Source: Bryobacteraceae bacterium (GTDB lineage Bacteria > Acidobacteriota > Terriglobia > Bryobacterales > Bryobacteraceae). Taken from it: a DNA stretch of 64,000 bases. Shown here piece by piece: positions 17,737 to 25,292 of this stretch. A program made the position numbers and the translations under genes. The notes beneath the pieces are model-generated. The model did not search any database, was not told where the DNA came from, and worked only from the letters and a program-made list of their open reading frames with translations. The stretch lies in contig JASHNT010000124.1 of NCBI GenBank assembly GCA_030041495.1, forward strand, positions 34,597-98,596, given 5' to 3'. Each line of letters begins with the position of its first letter. Position 1 is the first letter of the stretch.

Positions 17737-18234
17737 ATGGGCGCTAAATCTGCGCTTTCCGTAGAGCAGTACCTGCACACGTCGTTCCCGGATCTCGACA
17801 AAGAATATCGGGATGGGGAACTGGTGGAGCGTTCCTTGCCTACATATTCGCATGGTAGAACTCAAGGCCGCCTGTTTGCGTTTTTCGAAGCTCTTCGAAA
17901 AGCGCACTCTCTGCACGCCAGCGTGGAGACAAGGCTGAAACTACGCACTGGACTTTATCTGATTCCCGATGTCGCCGTGTTTCACGGCTCGGATCCGCCG
18001 GAAATGCCCGACTACCCTCCGCTGGTGGCCATCGAGATTCTTTCTCCGGATGACCGGCTCGACGCAGTGGCCGGGAAGCTGGAAGAGTATCGTGCGTGGG
18101 GCGTGCCGCATACCTTGGCGGTCGATCCGGCGGCGAAGCGCTTCTATGACTATGACGGCAAAATGAACCAGGTAAACGGGCTTCGAATTCCGGAGCTCGA
18201 CATTGAGCTCCAGCCAGCTGCGATTTTCGACTGA
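17737..18234 (+). CDS. Uma2-family (DUF820) putative endonuclease-fold protein
   Basis: A 165-residue protein with the Uma2 pattern: LSVEQYLHTSFPDLDKEYRD, GELVERSLPTYSHGRTQGRL, then LYLIPDVAVFHG with the conserved PDV, and PPLVAIEILSPDDRLDAV with the E-x-L-S-P motif, ending in a WGVPHTLAVDPAAKRFYDY block. It is only distantly similar to the Uma2 protein at 13147, so the two are not a recent duplication. The fold is nuclease-like; the role is unknown. It stands alone after the nucleoside operon with its own -10 box. Confidence 0.85.
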   Translation: MGAKSALSVEQYLHTSFPDLDKEYRDGELVERSLPTYSHGRTQGRLFAFFEALRKAHSLHASVETRLKLRTGLYLIPDVAVFHGSDPPEMPDYPPLVAIEILSPDDRLDAVAGKLEEYRAWGVPHTLAVDPAAKRFYDYDGKMNQVNGLRIPELDIELQPAAIFD

Positions 18235-18405
18235 CGGAATTGCGCTGTGAAGCGATTGGCGCACATTCGCAGGTCGCGTTAATCCCCAGGTATGAGGGTT
18301 GAGGAGAACGCACCCCCGAAGCCGACGAAACCGCCGGGATGGAGCAACTTCCAAAGGGTGCTTAGTAGGTTATTAAGACCGCCAATGAGGAGGACTAAAT
18401 GATGG

Positions 18406-18750
18406 TTATCGCGTCGTTTCCAGGACAAAGGGGGCAGTGCAGGGGCGCGTTGTTTTTACAAGGACGGACTGATCAGGGAATCCACGGTCCTTGCACTCTA
18501 GGATTGTTCTCTGGAGTCTAAGTTCGGTTATCGACATGGCAAATAATCTTTTGCCGTTCAGTTCTTGTATCCAGATATTCTGCAATACTGCTCCGTCGCG
18601 GTGGCTCAACTGTAGCGTGTAATACTCATGCCATGTGCCAAATAGGAAGCACACCCAAGCGAAATAAAACAAGAAGCGTAGGTCGTGCTTGATCGCTGCC
18701 ACTACCATGAGCACAGTTGAGCAACCGATTCCCAAGGGCCCCCAAAACAA
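18406..18750 (-). CDS. possible small membrane protein, hypothetical
   Basis: An open frame of up to 114 residues from a TTG codon, with two hydrophobic segments (IGCSTVLMVVAAI and FLFYFAWVCFLFGTW) and a soluble C-terminal part (LNGKRLFAMSITELRLQRT). Codon use is less GC-biased than in the neighbours. The frame stays open upstream to about 18810 without a better start, so it may be the 3' part of a decayed gene. No family is recognised and no ribosome binding site is seen. Confidence 0.35.
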   Translation of the reverse strand: MFWGPLGIGCSTVLMVVAAIKHDLRFLFYFAWVCFLFGTWHEYYTLQLSHRDGAVLQNIWIQELNGKRLFAMSITELRLQRTILECKDRGFPDQSVLVKTTRPCTAPFVLETTR

Positions 18751-18869
18751 GATTGCTTTCGTGGTGTTTTTCCCCAGACGGCTCTTTTGGAGGGCCGAGA
18801 ACTACCGCCTTAATCCATCGGAGCGTAGCGCTATACTATCACTCCACGTGAGTGAGGTGATTTCTTGCG

Positions 18870-19625
18870 TTACTTGCGATTGTCTTTGCCCGTAATGTGG
18901 GGCACGTCCTGATTATTCTCGTTGCAGATGTATTCCTGGAGATCGACCCCGTCCTGTAATTTGGAGTGGCCATACATGGTGAAGGGAGCGGTGTAGGCTC
19001 CGGGATCATCGATGGTGGCCTCATATTCCAGGTGCGTGAGGTCGGGGCGGCGGAAGCGCTCGATGACGTGCAGCATCTCGGTGTGCGGATGGCCGGCGAA
19101 ATCGAACCAGAAACGATCATTGAAACCGACCGAGTCGATCACCAGAGTGTCACCGTCAAACAACCCGATGGAATGGCCGTACCAGGTGGGGTCGGGGTCG
19201 GCGGGATGTTTGCGGCCGTCCATGAAGATCTGGCGGTAGCTGTGAATGTTGCCTTCGAAGAGAAAGTAAATGTAGTTGGGAATCTGGACGATCCGCCAGG
19301 GATAGGGATTCTGGCGCGGCACGCCAGTAGGCAAGCAATTGGCCTCCGGATCGTCCTTGGACAGGCGCTTCTTGGTGAGCTCGGCAGCCCAGGGCTGGAG
19401 CGGAAGGGTTTCGCCCTTCTTGAGCGCGCTCGAAATATCGTAGATGAAGTTGTGCTCCGGGCTCCAGACTCCGGAGAAATCGGGCTTGCCGTCGGCAGTG
19501 CGGGGAGCCGGACCGGAGCGGGTGGAAGCCCCGAGGTTGGAGACCGCCTCGGCTTGCCCTTGCGCAGCGGCGGGCAGAGCCGCGAGCGCAGCCAGAATCG
19601 TCAGACTAAGGAAGTTGAGTCTCAC
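18870..19625 (-). CDS. secreted PDFSGVW-family protein
   Basis: The 251-residue product has a signal peptide (to about residue 21) and belongs to the same paralogous group as the genes at 45443 and 57497. Shared blocks are DGKPDFSGVW, DPEANCLPTGVPR, YPWRIVQIP, GNIHSYRQIFMDGRKHP, WYGHSIGLFDGDTLVIDSVG, GHPHTEMLHVIERF and TIDDPGAY. The many conserved His, Trp and Asp residues suggest a binding or catalytic site, but no function is known to me. Unlike the other two copies it has no DUF6152 gene beside it. Location is periplasmic or extracellular by its signal peptide. Confidence 0.8.
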   Translation of the reverse strand: MRLNFLSLTILAALAALPAAAQGQAEAVSNLGASTRSGPAPRTADGKPDFSGVWSPEHNFIYDISSALKKGETLPLQPWAAELTKKRLSKDDPEANCLPTGVPRQNPYPWRIVQIPNYIYFLFEGNIHSYRQIFMDGRKHPADPDPTWYGHSIGLFDGDTLVIDSVGFNDRFWFDFAGHPHTEMLHVIERFRRPDLTHLEYEATIDDPGAYTAPFTMYGHSKLQDGVDLQEYICNENNQDVPHITGKDNRK

Positions 19626-19730
19626 GGGCTGAAAGTATCATGCAGCAAAGTGAGGGTCAAGGACGAAGGAACCGGGCAGAGAAGTTGGAAGGCGAGGTTG
19701 TGGTGTTAAACTGGTACCGATTCCAGGTTC

Positions 19731-19805
19731 GCGGGGTTGGCCTAGAGGTTGGGCGTCAGCCTTCCAAGCTGATTTACACGGGTTCGAGTCCCGTACCCCG
19801 CTCCA
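19731..19805 (+). tRNA. tRNA-Gly (anticodon TCC)
   Basis: A full cloverleaf can be drawn: acceptor GCGGGGT pairs with ACCCCGC, anticodon stem TCAGC/GCTGA encloses CTTCCAA with anticodon TCC, and the T arm has GGGTTCGAGTCCC. The 3' CCA is encoded. It reads GGA codons. Confidence 0.95.
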
Positions 19806-19826
19806 GCCCAGTCGCGGATCACACTG

Positions 19827-19902
19827 GCCGGCGTAGCTCAGTTGGTAGAGCATCTGATTTGTAATCAGAGGGTCGGGGGTTCAAGCCCCTCCGCCGGCTC
19901 CA
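19827..19902 (+). tRNA. tRNA-Thr (anticodon TGT)
   Basis: Acceptor GCCGGCG pairs with CGCCGGC, the D arm is standard (AGCTCAGTTGGTAGAGC), the anticodon stem TCTGA/TCAGA encloses TTTGTAA with anticodon TGT, and the T arm has GGGTTCAAGCCCC. CCA is encoded. It lies 21 nt after tRNA-Gly and probably shares its transcript. It reads ACA codons. Confidence 0.95.
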
Positions 19903-19912
19903 ATCATCCAAA

Positions 19913-19931
19913 ACGTTATCATCGATAACGT
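19913..19931 (+). promoter_or_regulatory. perfect inverted repeat at the GNAT gene start
   Basis: ACGTTATC and GATAACGT form 8-nt arms around a 3-nt spacer. The right arm overlaps the GTG start codon of the acetyltransferase. It could be an operator or a processing/attenuating hairpin between tRNA-Thr and the gene; there is no T tract, so it is not a typical terminator. Confidence 0.4.
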
Positions 19932-20502
19932 GGTCGAGATCGAAACGCCCAGGCTGCGGCTCCGCGGTTGGATCGAGGCCGATTTTGAGCCGTTGGCGGC
20001 AATGTGTGCCGACCCGCGGGTCATGGAGTTTTTTCCTTCCACGTTCTCGCGGGAAGAAACCGAGGCCCTGTGGAAACGCATCCATGCGCACTTCGCACGT
20101 TACGGTTTCGGTCCGTGGGCGATGGAGGTAGAGGGAGAATTCGCGGGCTCTCTGGGGCTCAATTGGGTCCCATTTGAGACGCACTTCACCCCATGCGTCG
20201 AGATCGGCTACCGGTTGCGAAGTGAATTCTGGGGCCGGGGTCTGGCCACCGAAGGCGGGAGGACAGCGTTAAGGTACGGCTTCGAACATCTTCAGCTCCC
20301 GGAAATCGTAGCCTTTACCGTAACGGCCAACAAAAGATCGCGCCGCGTGATGGAGAAAATCGGGCTCGCTTTCTCAGAAGAGTTCGATCATCCACTCATG
20401 CCCAAGGGCCACCCTTTCGAGCGGCATGTGCTGTATCGAATCTCGCGGAGCGGCTGGGACGATCTCCCATTGGATACGCGATTGCACGGGGTCACCTCGT
20501 GA
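19930..20502 (+). CDS. GNAT-family N-acetyltransferase (RimJ/RimL-like)
   Basis: The 190-residue product starts VEIETPRLRLRGWIEADFEP, the usual beginning of RimJ/RimL-like acetyltransferases, and has the acetyl-CoA motif in YRLRSEFWGRGLATEGGRTA (Q/RxxGxG/A type), then VTANKRSRRVMEKIGL. It transfers acetyl from acetyl-CoA to an amine; the substrate could be a protein N-terminus or a small molecule. A GTG start is used; the inverted repeat at 19913 covers the region where a ribosome binding site should be. It follows the tRNA genes and overlaps the next gene by 4 nt. Confidence 0.88.
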   Translation: MVEIETPRLRLRGWIEADFEPLAAMCADPRVMEFFPSTFSREETEALWKRIHAHFARYGFGPWAMEVEGEFAGSLGLNWVPFETHFTPCVEIGYRLRSEFWGRGLATEGGRTALRYGFEHLQLPEIVAFTVTANKRSRRVMEKIGLAFSEEFDHPLMPKGHPFERHVLYRISRSGWDDLPLDTRLHGVTS

Positions 20503-20753
20503 AGACTCTAACTGGTTGTATCCAAAAAGCCTTACTGGCCGGAGCGATGTTGGCTCCGGTAACGATTACCGGCTGCGCGGTACACGCCGGGTTCTATGAT
20601 CGGGATCATCACGACTATCACCGCTGGCGCGCAGACGAACAGCCGCACTTCGACGCCTGGGTCGCCGAGACACACCGGCAACCGGTCGCCTACGAAAAGT
20701 TAGGCGACAACGACAAGCAAGCTTACTGGAACTGGCGGCACGAGCATCCGTAG
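20499..20753 (+). CDS. small His/Trp-rich lipoprotein
   Basis: An 84-residue protein with hydrophobic N-terminus and lipobox TITGC, Cys at residue 26. The mature part is short and rich in His, Asp and Trp (YDRDHHDYHRWRADEQPHFD, YWNWRHEHP). Its GTG start overlaps the stop of the acetyltransferase gene (GTGA). Small proteins of this look are common in Acidobacteria and Proteobacteria, function unknown. Confidence 0.65.
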   Translation: MKTLTGCIQKALLAGAMLAPVTITGCAVHAGFYDRDHHDYHRWRADEQPHFDAWVAETHRQPVAYEKLGDNDKQAYWNWRHEHP

Positions 20754-20819
20754 CCCGGGCACACACGGGACGGCGCCGGTCGACCCGGGTGCGATAACCT
20801 CCGCACCCACACGCTAGCC

Positions 20820-21167
20820 TCAGCGTGCGCCGGCCCTCCGGTCAGCCTTGACCATGACCTGCCGCAAGATGCCGTTGATCCTTGTGGAATAACCGTCACC
20901 ATATGCCTTGAGCCAGTCCACCACGTCCCGGTCGAGCCGCGCCGCCACCAGCACCTTAGGCGCTCGCCTGAACTTCGCCAATTGCTCCCCGGTCAAAGCC
21001 GGTACGTCCGAATAGTCGATTCCCATTTCATCGCCAGCGGCCTGTTTCTTGGCAACGCGCGCCAGGGAGGCTCGCTGCCGCCTAGTCAGCGGCTTGCTGA
21101 AGATAGACTCGGCGCTCACGCTGATTTGCCTGCCGCGCCGAGATGATGCGGATGATTTCTTCGCCAT
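20820..21167 (-). CDS. brnA: BrnA-type antitoxin
   Basis: The product of about 115 residues contains SKPLTRRQRASLARVAKK, IDYSDVPALTGEQL and the BrnA ribbon-helix-helix block ARLDRDVVDWLKAYGDGY followed by STRINGILRQVM. BrnA neutralises BrnT and, as a dimer on DNA, represses the brnTA operon. ATG at 21167 overlaps the end of brnT by 86 nt; an internal GTG at 21119 would reduce the overlap to 38 nt and is also possible. The palindrome at 21377 is the likely binding site. Confidence 0.88.
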   Translation of the reverse strand: MAKKSSASSRRGRQISVSAESIFSKPLTRRQRASLARVAKKQAAGDEMGIDYSDVPALTGEQLAKFRRAPKVLVAARLDRDVVDWLKAYGDGYSTRINGILRQVMVKADRRAGAR

Positions 21168-21375
21168 TCTTTTCGTCCTCACGGTATACATGCACCACCA
21201 ACACCAGAGCGTGTTGGACGGCCCCAATCGCGTGCCAGCGGGTCTCCCCGCCGATGGTCCGGTCGGCGGCCAGGATCATCGACGGATCGTTGAAGACGCG
21301 GGCCCCAGTTTCAAAATCCAGACCGTGCTTCGTGAGATTCGCCCGGTTCTTAGCGGCATCCCACTCGAAGCGCAT
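21082..21375 (-). CDS. brnT: BrnT-type ribonuclease toxin
   Basis: The 97-residue product has the BrnT hallmark FEWDAAKNRANLTKHGLDFE at residues 3-22, then DPSMILAADRT and EEIIRIISARQANQRERRVY. BrnT has a RelE-like fold and cleaves RNA under stress until bound by BrnA. Toxin first, antitoxin second with overlap is the normal order. The start codon has no Shine-Dalgarno sequence; it sits one nucleotide away from a 21-bp palindrome, so the mRNA may be leaderless. The length is normal and no lesion is seen, so the module is probably active. Confidence 0.9.
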   Translation of the reverse strand: MRFEWDAAKNRANLTKHGLDFETGARVFNDPSMILAADRTIGGETRWHAIGAVQHALVLVVHVYREDEKNGEEIIRIISARQANQRERRVYLQQAAD

Positions 21376-21376
21376 T

Positions 21377-21397
21377 TGTTATACATAGTGTATAACA
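21377..21397 (-). promoter_or_regulatory. predicted BrnA operator overlapping the brnTA promoter
   Basis: TGTTATACA and TGTATAACA are perfect 9-nt inverted arms around a 3-nt spacer, placed immediately upstream of the brnT start codon. The AT-rich arms contain -10-like sequences, so a bound ribbon-helix-helix dimer pair would block transcription. BrnA is known to autoregulate its operon; the assignment of this site to it is inference from position and symmetry. Confidence 0.7.
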
Positions 21398-21482
21398 GTA
21401 AGGTCGATCAGTGGATCCGCGCTATGCCGGTAGCCATCAACGGTGTGAATACCGAGCCTACTTTGAGCGAACCTGGGAACGC

Positions 21483-21488
21483 TATACT
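21483..21488 (+). promoter_or_regulatory. -10 box (TATACT) before the HNH gene
   Basis: TATACT ends eight nucleotides before the preferred TTG start at 21497. No Shine-Dalgarno sequence is seen. Confidence 0.4.
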
Positions 21489-21496
21489 TGCGACAG

Positions 21497-22309
21497 TTGG
21501 CAAAAGCAAAGACAAGGATCCCGATTCGCCCTGAAATTGCGGCAAAAGTTCTTTTTGACTCCGACCACACCTGCTGTCGATGTCGAGACAGCGGCAGGCC
21601 GACGCAACTTCACCACGTAGATGGAGATCCCAGCAATAACGCGGAGGTCAACCTGGCGGTACTCTGCGTGTTATGCCACCACGAGACCCTCCTGCAGGGC
21701 GGGTTCGGGCGAACGCTTAATCCGGATTTAGTCGTCCGTTTTCGAAACGACTGGGTAAAGCGCGTCTCGGAGCGTAGAGTGAAGGCGGATGGATTGGCTG
21801 CCGCACGAATGGCGGAGTCACCGAGAGCCGCTTCAGCCTCTGAGGAGGCTAAGGCATTGAGCGCTCCGCGGAAAGAGTTAGCAATCTATGTGCGGGACCT
21901 ACCGGGAATCCTTGCCAAAAGCGTAGCTCTAGCTGCTCCGGGCCGGGAGTCCGGCGTCACACAATCGATGGTACAGGCCACCGACGAACTTACCGGCGTA
22001 CTCGTGCAGATTTTGGTGCATCTGGCATCATGGTTTCCCAAAGACCACTTCGACGGCCAGTCAGCGTCCGAGTATTTCAGTTTGTACATCTCGAACCGCG
22101 CAAAGTGGCGCCGCGCCCTGGCAGAACCTGACGGCGTCGGAACCGGCGGCACGCTCGTCAGGATTACAACCGCTTATGGCGTCTTCGAAGATGCGAGGGC
22201 GGCAGTGGACGACGTGGTTTCCGCCCTGTTTGTCAATCAACGCGGGTTTGATCTGCCCCAGTGGCGCATGCAGTGGAAGGCGGCTACTGAACACGTCGGT
22301 CCCATTTAA
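21497..22309 (+). CDS. HNH nuclease-domain protein with uncharacterised C-terminal half
   Basis: From TTG at 21497 the product has 270 residues. The N-terminal ~65 residues hold an HNH/zinc-finger module: CCRCRDSGRPTQLHHVDGDP, then NNAEVNLAVLCVLCHHETL, with paired Cys and the HH-N-H residues expected for metal binding and DNA cleavage. The remaining ~200 residues are helical (ELAIYVRDLPGILAKSVALA, ELTGVLVQILVHLASWF) and match no family I know. A TTG at 21488 is the alternative start. The gene diverges from brnTA with 99 nt between operator and start, in an accessory stretch, so a defence or mobile-element role is possible. Confidence 0.7.
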   Translation: MAKAKTRIPIRPEIAAKVLFDSDHTCCRCRDSGRPTQLHHVDGDPSNNAEVNLAVLCVLCHHETLLQGGFGRTLNPDLVVRFRNDWVKRVSERRVKADGLAAARMAESPRAASASEEAKALSAPRKELAIYVRDLPGILAKSVALAAPGRESGVTQSMVQATDELTGVLVQILVHLASWFPKDHFDGQSASEYFSLYISNRAKWRRALAEPDGVGTGGTLVRITTAYGVFEDARAAVDDVVSALFVNQRGFDLPQWRMQWKAATEHVGPI

Positions 22310-22434
22310 CAACTGGCCCGGGAGTCAGCGACTGTCAGAAGTACGACGACCTACGCTACGACGATGAGCGCGTTACTGGAGCTGGCGGCGCGAGCATCCG
22401 TAGGGGTCGGCTTGCCTCGTCCGAAATAGGGCGC

Positions 22435-24657
22435 CTAATCCGCCAGCGGGTTCGGCCGCATCTGGAAGTGGACCACTTTCGGCATTGTTCCCTTGCCGGT
22501 TTCACTGTGGAACGGAGTGCGGGTGCCCCAGGTGGTCCAGACACCTTTGCCTTTCCAACCGGCTTTGGCGTCGTCGATGCGGCCGTCCATGCCCTTGGCG
22601 AAGAAGCCGAGCGGATAGGGTACGCGCATGATCACGAATTTCCCGTTGACCAGGGCGATCAGGGAATCGGAATCGTTGCCCGTAACGATCGGCGTGTTGC
22701 GGCCGAGGCCCAGCGTATCGAATTGATCCACCCAATCGTAGTAGTGCGAATCGGCGCTGCCGGAGCCGGCCACCCCCATGAACCCCGGACCCGGAGTCTG
22801 ATACAGAGTCCAGCCTTCGGGGCACTGCTGGCCGGTGGCTTTTGGCCCATTCAAGGGACCCTTGCACTTCTTGCGGTCGAAGCTGGCCAGATGGCCGCTG
22901 GCCAAGGCGACCCACACCACGTTGTTGCGATCGATATCCAGACCGCGCGGCGAGAATCCCGAAACGGGCGCCTTGGGATTATTCCACGGCACTTCATAAT
23001 ATTCGGCGAGCGCGGTTTCCGGCGGATTCGATCCCGGGCTCAGGCGCACGATCCCTCCCGGGAACCCGAGCACGCTGCCCCAGATATTGCCATCCGTGGC
23101 GATGGCGAGCCCGTAAAACGCCGCGTTGAGGCGCGTGTCCTTGTTCGGGTCGATTTTCACGTTGACGGCGGAGTTGGTTCCGAGGCTCTCGCCGCTGGGC
23201 GCGGTGAGCACCATCTGTTCGGAGTCCACATAAGCGTCGCGCTTACCGTTGCCGTTGGTGTCGAGCACCAACGCGGTCCAGCCTTGCGACTTCGCGGCGT
23301 CATGAGTCTGGTCCCAGACCTTGGTATTGAGCCACCCGACCACTCCGCCGCCCCCGCCGCTGCTGGTCCACAGCGTGTTGTTGGCGTCCTCGGCGAAAAG
23401 CAAGTGATGCGTAGAGAAGCAGGTGTCGATCATCTCGGTTTTGCCGGTTTTGGGATTATAAACCGCGAGCTGGCGGCCGGAATTATTCAGCGGCGTAAGC
23501 TTGGCGGAAATCAGGCCGGAACCGGCCTTGCAGAAAGCCGGATCGGCGTTAGCCCGAATCCGCGAGGTGTACCACAAGCGGCCCTGCGCGTCGAACATCG
23601 GATTGTGGACCGTGGTGTGGCTATCCCAGATCGGCTCATCGCCCCAGAAATTGGACGGCTGAAGAGGCTTGGGCTGGCCCGGCGTGTCGGGGTCACGATA
23701 AGGAATCTTAACCTCGGAGATTTTATTGTGGACGGGGTCCAGCACCGGCAGATAATCGCGGCTCTCCTCGGGCGAGCCGTAAATCAATCCGTTGGCGTTG
23801 ACGCTGGGATTGCGCTTGTCAGTGGAGATTTCGTCGTGCAGGTAAGCCTTCGGGTCGGCCCAATCCCATTGCGTGATCACCACGTTGCGCTCGACGCCCT
23901 GCGGCCTGGGAGGAGCTTCTGCAGGAAGCTCGCCGTGAGCGACGCGCGTGGTCCAGTCGCCGAATTCGGCCGTGGCGCGCTCGGCCCCAAGCTGGTTGAG
24001 GCCGCCCATCATCGCGTTGCCGGCCTGCCCGGATTGAACCCGGCGGAGCCAGGCTTTGGCGGGCGAATCGAGATTGGCGAACATGGGCGGAATGGTGCGC
24101 GTGTAGGCGTTGCCGAGTTGGTGGCAGGATTCGCAGCTATCGGTCTTGATCAAATGGATCCATTGACCCTGGGTCTTGATGCTGGTGGCGATGCCGTTGC
24201 CGTTGGGGCCGGTTCCCGGAAATTGCTTTTTATCGGGAATGCGCAACATGGAATACCAGTAATTCGCGGGATATAGCTGCGCGGCGGTTTTGGCATTGGG
24301 CGCGACGGTTGGCTTGAGATCGACGGTCTTGCCGGTCTCGGTCTCGACCTTCGGCGAATCGACCAAGCCGTAGCCTCTGGCCCACACCGTGTATTTGGCT
24401 CTGGGAAGGTCGGGGATCAGATAGCGGCCGCGATCGTCGGTGACGACCTCTTTGATATAGCGGGTGGGAAGATCGGTGGTTTCGGCGATGACCCACACGC
24501 CAGCCTCCGGGCCCTTGGAACTGGAGACGACGCCTCCGATTTCGTTGGCCTTGACGGAGGACTGCTGGGCGTGGAGCCTGGAGGGGCTCGCGAGGAAGTA
24601 ACCGGCGACAGCGAGCGCAACGATGCCGGCGCAATAGAGAAGCTTGGAACGGAGCAT
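22435..24657 (-). CDS. secreted carboxypeptidase-regulatory-like protein with a CxxCH haem motif
   Basis: The 740-residue product has an N-terminal hydrophobic signal or anchor (to about residue 30), a carboxypeptidase-regulatory-like domain (NEIGGVVSSSKGPEAGVWV, TDDRGRYLIPDLPRAKYTVW, residues ~38-115), then a single CESCH motif at 175-179 within KTDSCESCHQLGNAYTRTIP, and a long C-terminal part of beta-propeller-like repeats (DAQGRLWYTSRI, ATDGNIWGSVLGFPGGIVRL, GLDIDRNNVVWVALASGHLA). This resembles streptogramin lyase-like propellers fused to a mono-haem cytochrome segment. A periplasmic redox or substrate-oxidising role is likely but unproven. Confidence 0.8.
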   Translation of the reverse strand: MLRSKLLYCAGIVALAVAGYFLASPSRLHAQQSSVKANEIGGVVSSSKGPEAGVWVIAETTDLPTRYIKEVVTDDRGRYLIPDLPRAKYTVWARGYGLVDSPKVETETGKTVDLKPTVAPNAKTAAQLYPANYWYSMLRIPDKKQFPGTGPNGNGIATSIKTQGQWIHLIKTDSCESCHQLGNAYTRTIPPMFANLDSPAKAWLRRVQSGQAGNAMMGGLNQLGAERATAEFGDWTTRVAHGELPAEAPPRPQGVERNVVITQWDWADPKAYLHDEISTDKRNPSVNANGLIYGSPEESRDYLPVLDPVHNKISEVKIPYRDPDTPGQPKPLQPSNFWGDEPIWDSHTTVHNPMFDAQGRLWYTSRIRANADPAFCKAGSGLISAKLTPLNNSGRQLAVYNPKTGKTEMIDTCFSTHHLLFAEDANNTLWTSSGGGGGVVGWLNTKVWDQTHDAAKSQGWTALVLDTNGNGKRDAYVDSEQMVLTAPSGESLGTNSAVNVKIDPNKDTRLNAAFYGLAIATDGNIWGSVLGFPGGIVRLSPGSNPPETALAEYYEVPWNNPKAPVSGFSPRGLDIDRNNVVWVALASGHLASFDRKKCKGPLNGPKATGQQCPEGWTLYQTPGPGFMGVAGSGSADSHYYDWVDQFDTLGLGRNTPIVTGNDSDSLIALVNGKFVIMRVPYPLGFFAKGMDGRIDDAKAGWKGKGVWTTWGTRTPFHSETGKGTMPKVVHFQMRPNPLAD

Positions 24658-24747
24658 AGTCGATCTCCTTTGCGCTTGCCAGTATATACCGGAACAAGGG
24701 GAGCCGTGCCCACGTGGGGAGGATTGCCTCAGAAGGGTTTCCGTGGG

Positions 24748-25089
24748 CTAAAGCCGGGTCCGGCTTCGCCAGTTCCGGTAGTCTGTCCCAAATCTTTCCG
24801 CCAGAAGTTTGTTCTCGCGCCGCGCGTTCCCGACCTGCAACGGCAGCAGAACAACCAGAACTGCCAGCACCCACCAGGAGTCCAGCGCCAGCGCAAGTCC
24901 CAACACGGTCAAGTCCATGAACACGTACATCGGATGCCGAATGCGCGAATAGAGTCCATTGGTAACCAGCGCCGATGCTTTCGGGGTGACCGAAAAGGAC
25001 TTGCCCAACTGAACACGTGAAAGCACAACCAGCGCGAAAGCCGCAATGGCAACCACCCAGCCCGCAAGCCTTGGCACATTCGACTCCAT
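24748..25089 (-). CDS. ICMT/PEMT-like membrane methyltransferase
   Basis: The 113-residue product has three to four hydrophobic helices and the family core VTNGLYSRIRHPMYVFMDL, followed by ENKLLAERFGTDYRNWRSRT, which form the SAM-binding and active part of isoprenylcysteine carboxyl methyltransferase-like enzymes. It is shorter than most members (150-200 residues), with only one helix before the LGKSFSVTPKA segment. The natural substrate in bacteria is unknown; lipid or isoprenoid methylation is plausible. Confidence 0.75.
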   Translation of the reverse strand: MESNVPRLAGWVVAIAAFALVVLSRVQLGKSFSVTPKASALVTNGLYSRIRHPMYVFMDLTVLGLALALDSWWVLAVLVVLLPLQVGNARRENKLLAERFGTDYRNWRSRTRL

Positions 25090-25292
25090 CCCGATGCCCC
25101 CTCAATGGGTTGCAAGCCCGTTACTTTATCGCAAGGCGCTCAAAGGATTCAAACTGTCCTCGGCCAGGCGTTCGGTAGCGCAGATGACCGGGGAGCCAGC
25201 CGCGCTCCGGGCCGTGGCGCAGTACGGTGGGCAGCTTGGACAGAATTTTCACAGCGGACGGCGTGCTAGACTGGGGTTTCCGAAGTAAATCA

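Noticed and set aside
18831..18895. Small plus-strand frame after TATACT near 18833, reading CVTCDCLCP
   Set aside because: Only about 15 codons from GTG at 18848 to a stop, antisense to the end of the PDFSGVW gene; too short to support as a gene.
22468..24276. Plus-strand frame of 602 codons antisense to the CxxCH protein
   Set aside because: It mirrors codon bias of the real minus-strand gene, is rich in Gly/Arg/Ala without pattern and has no recognisable domain; the opposite strand encodes a clear secreted protein.
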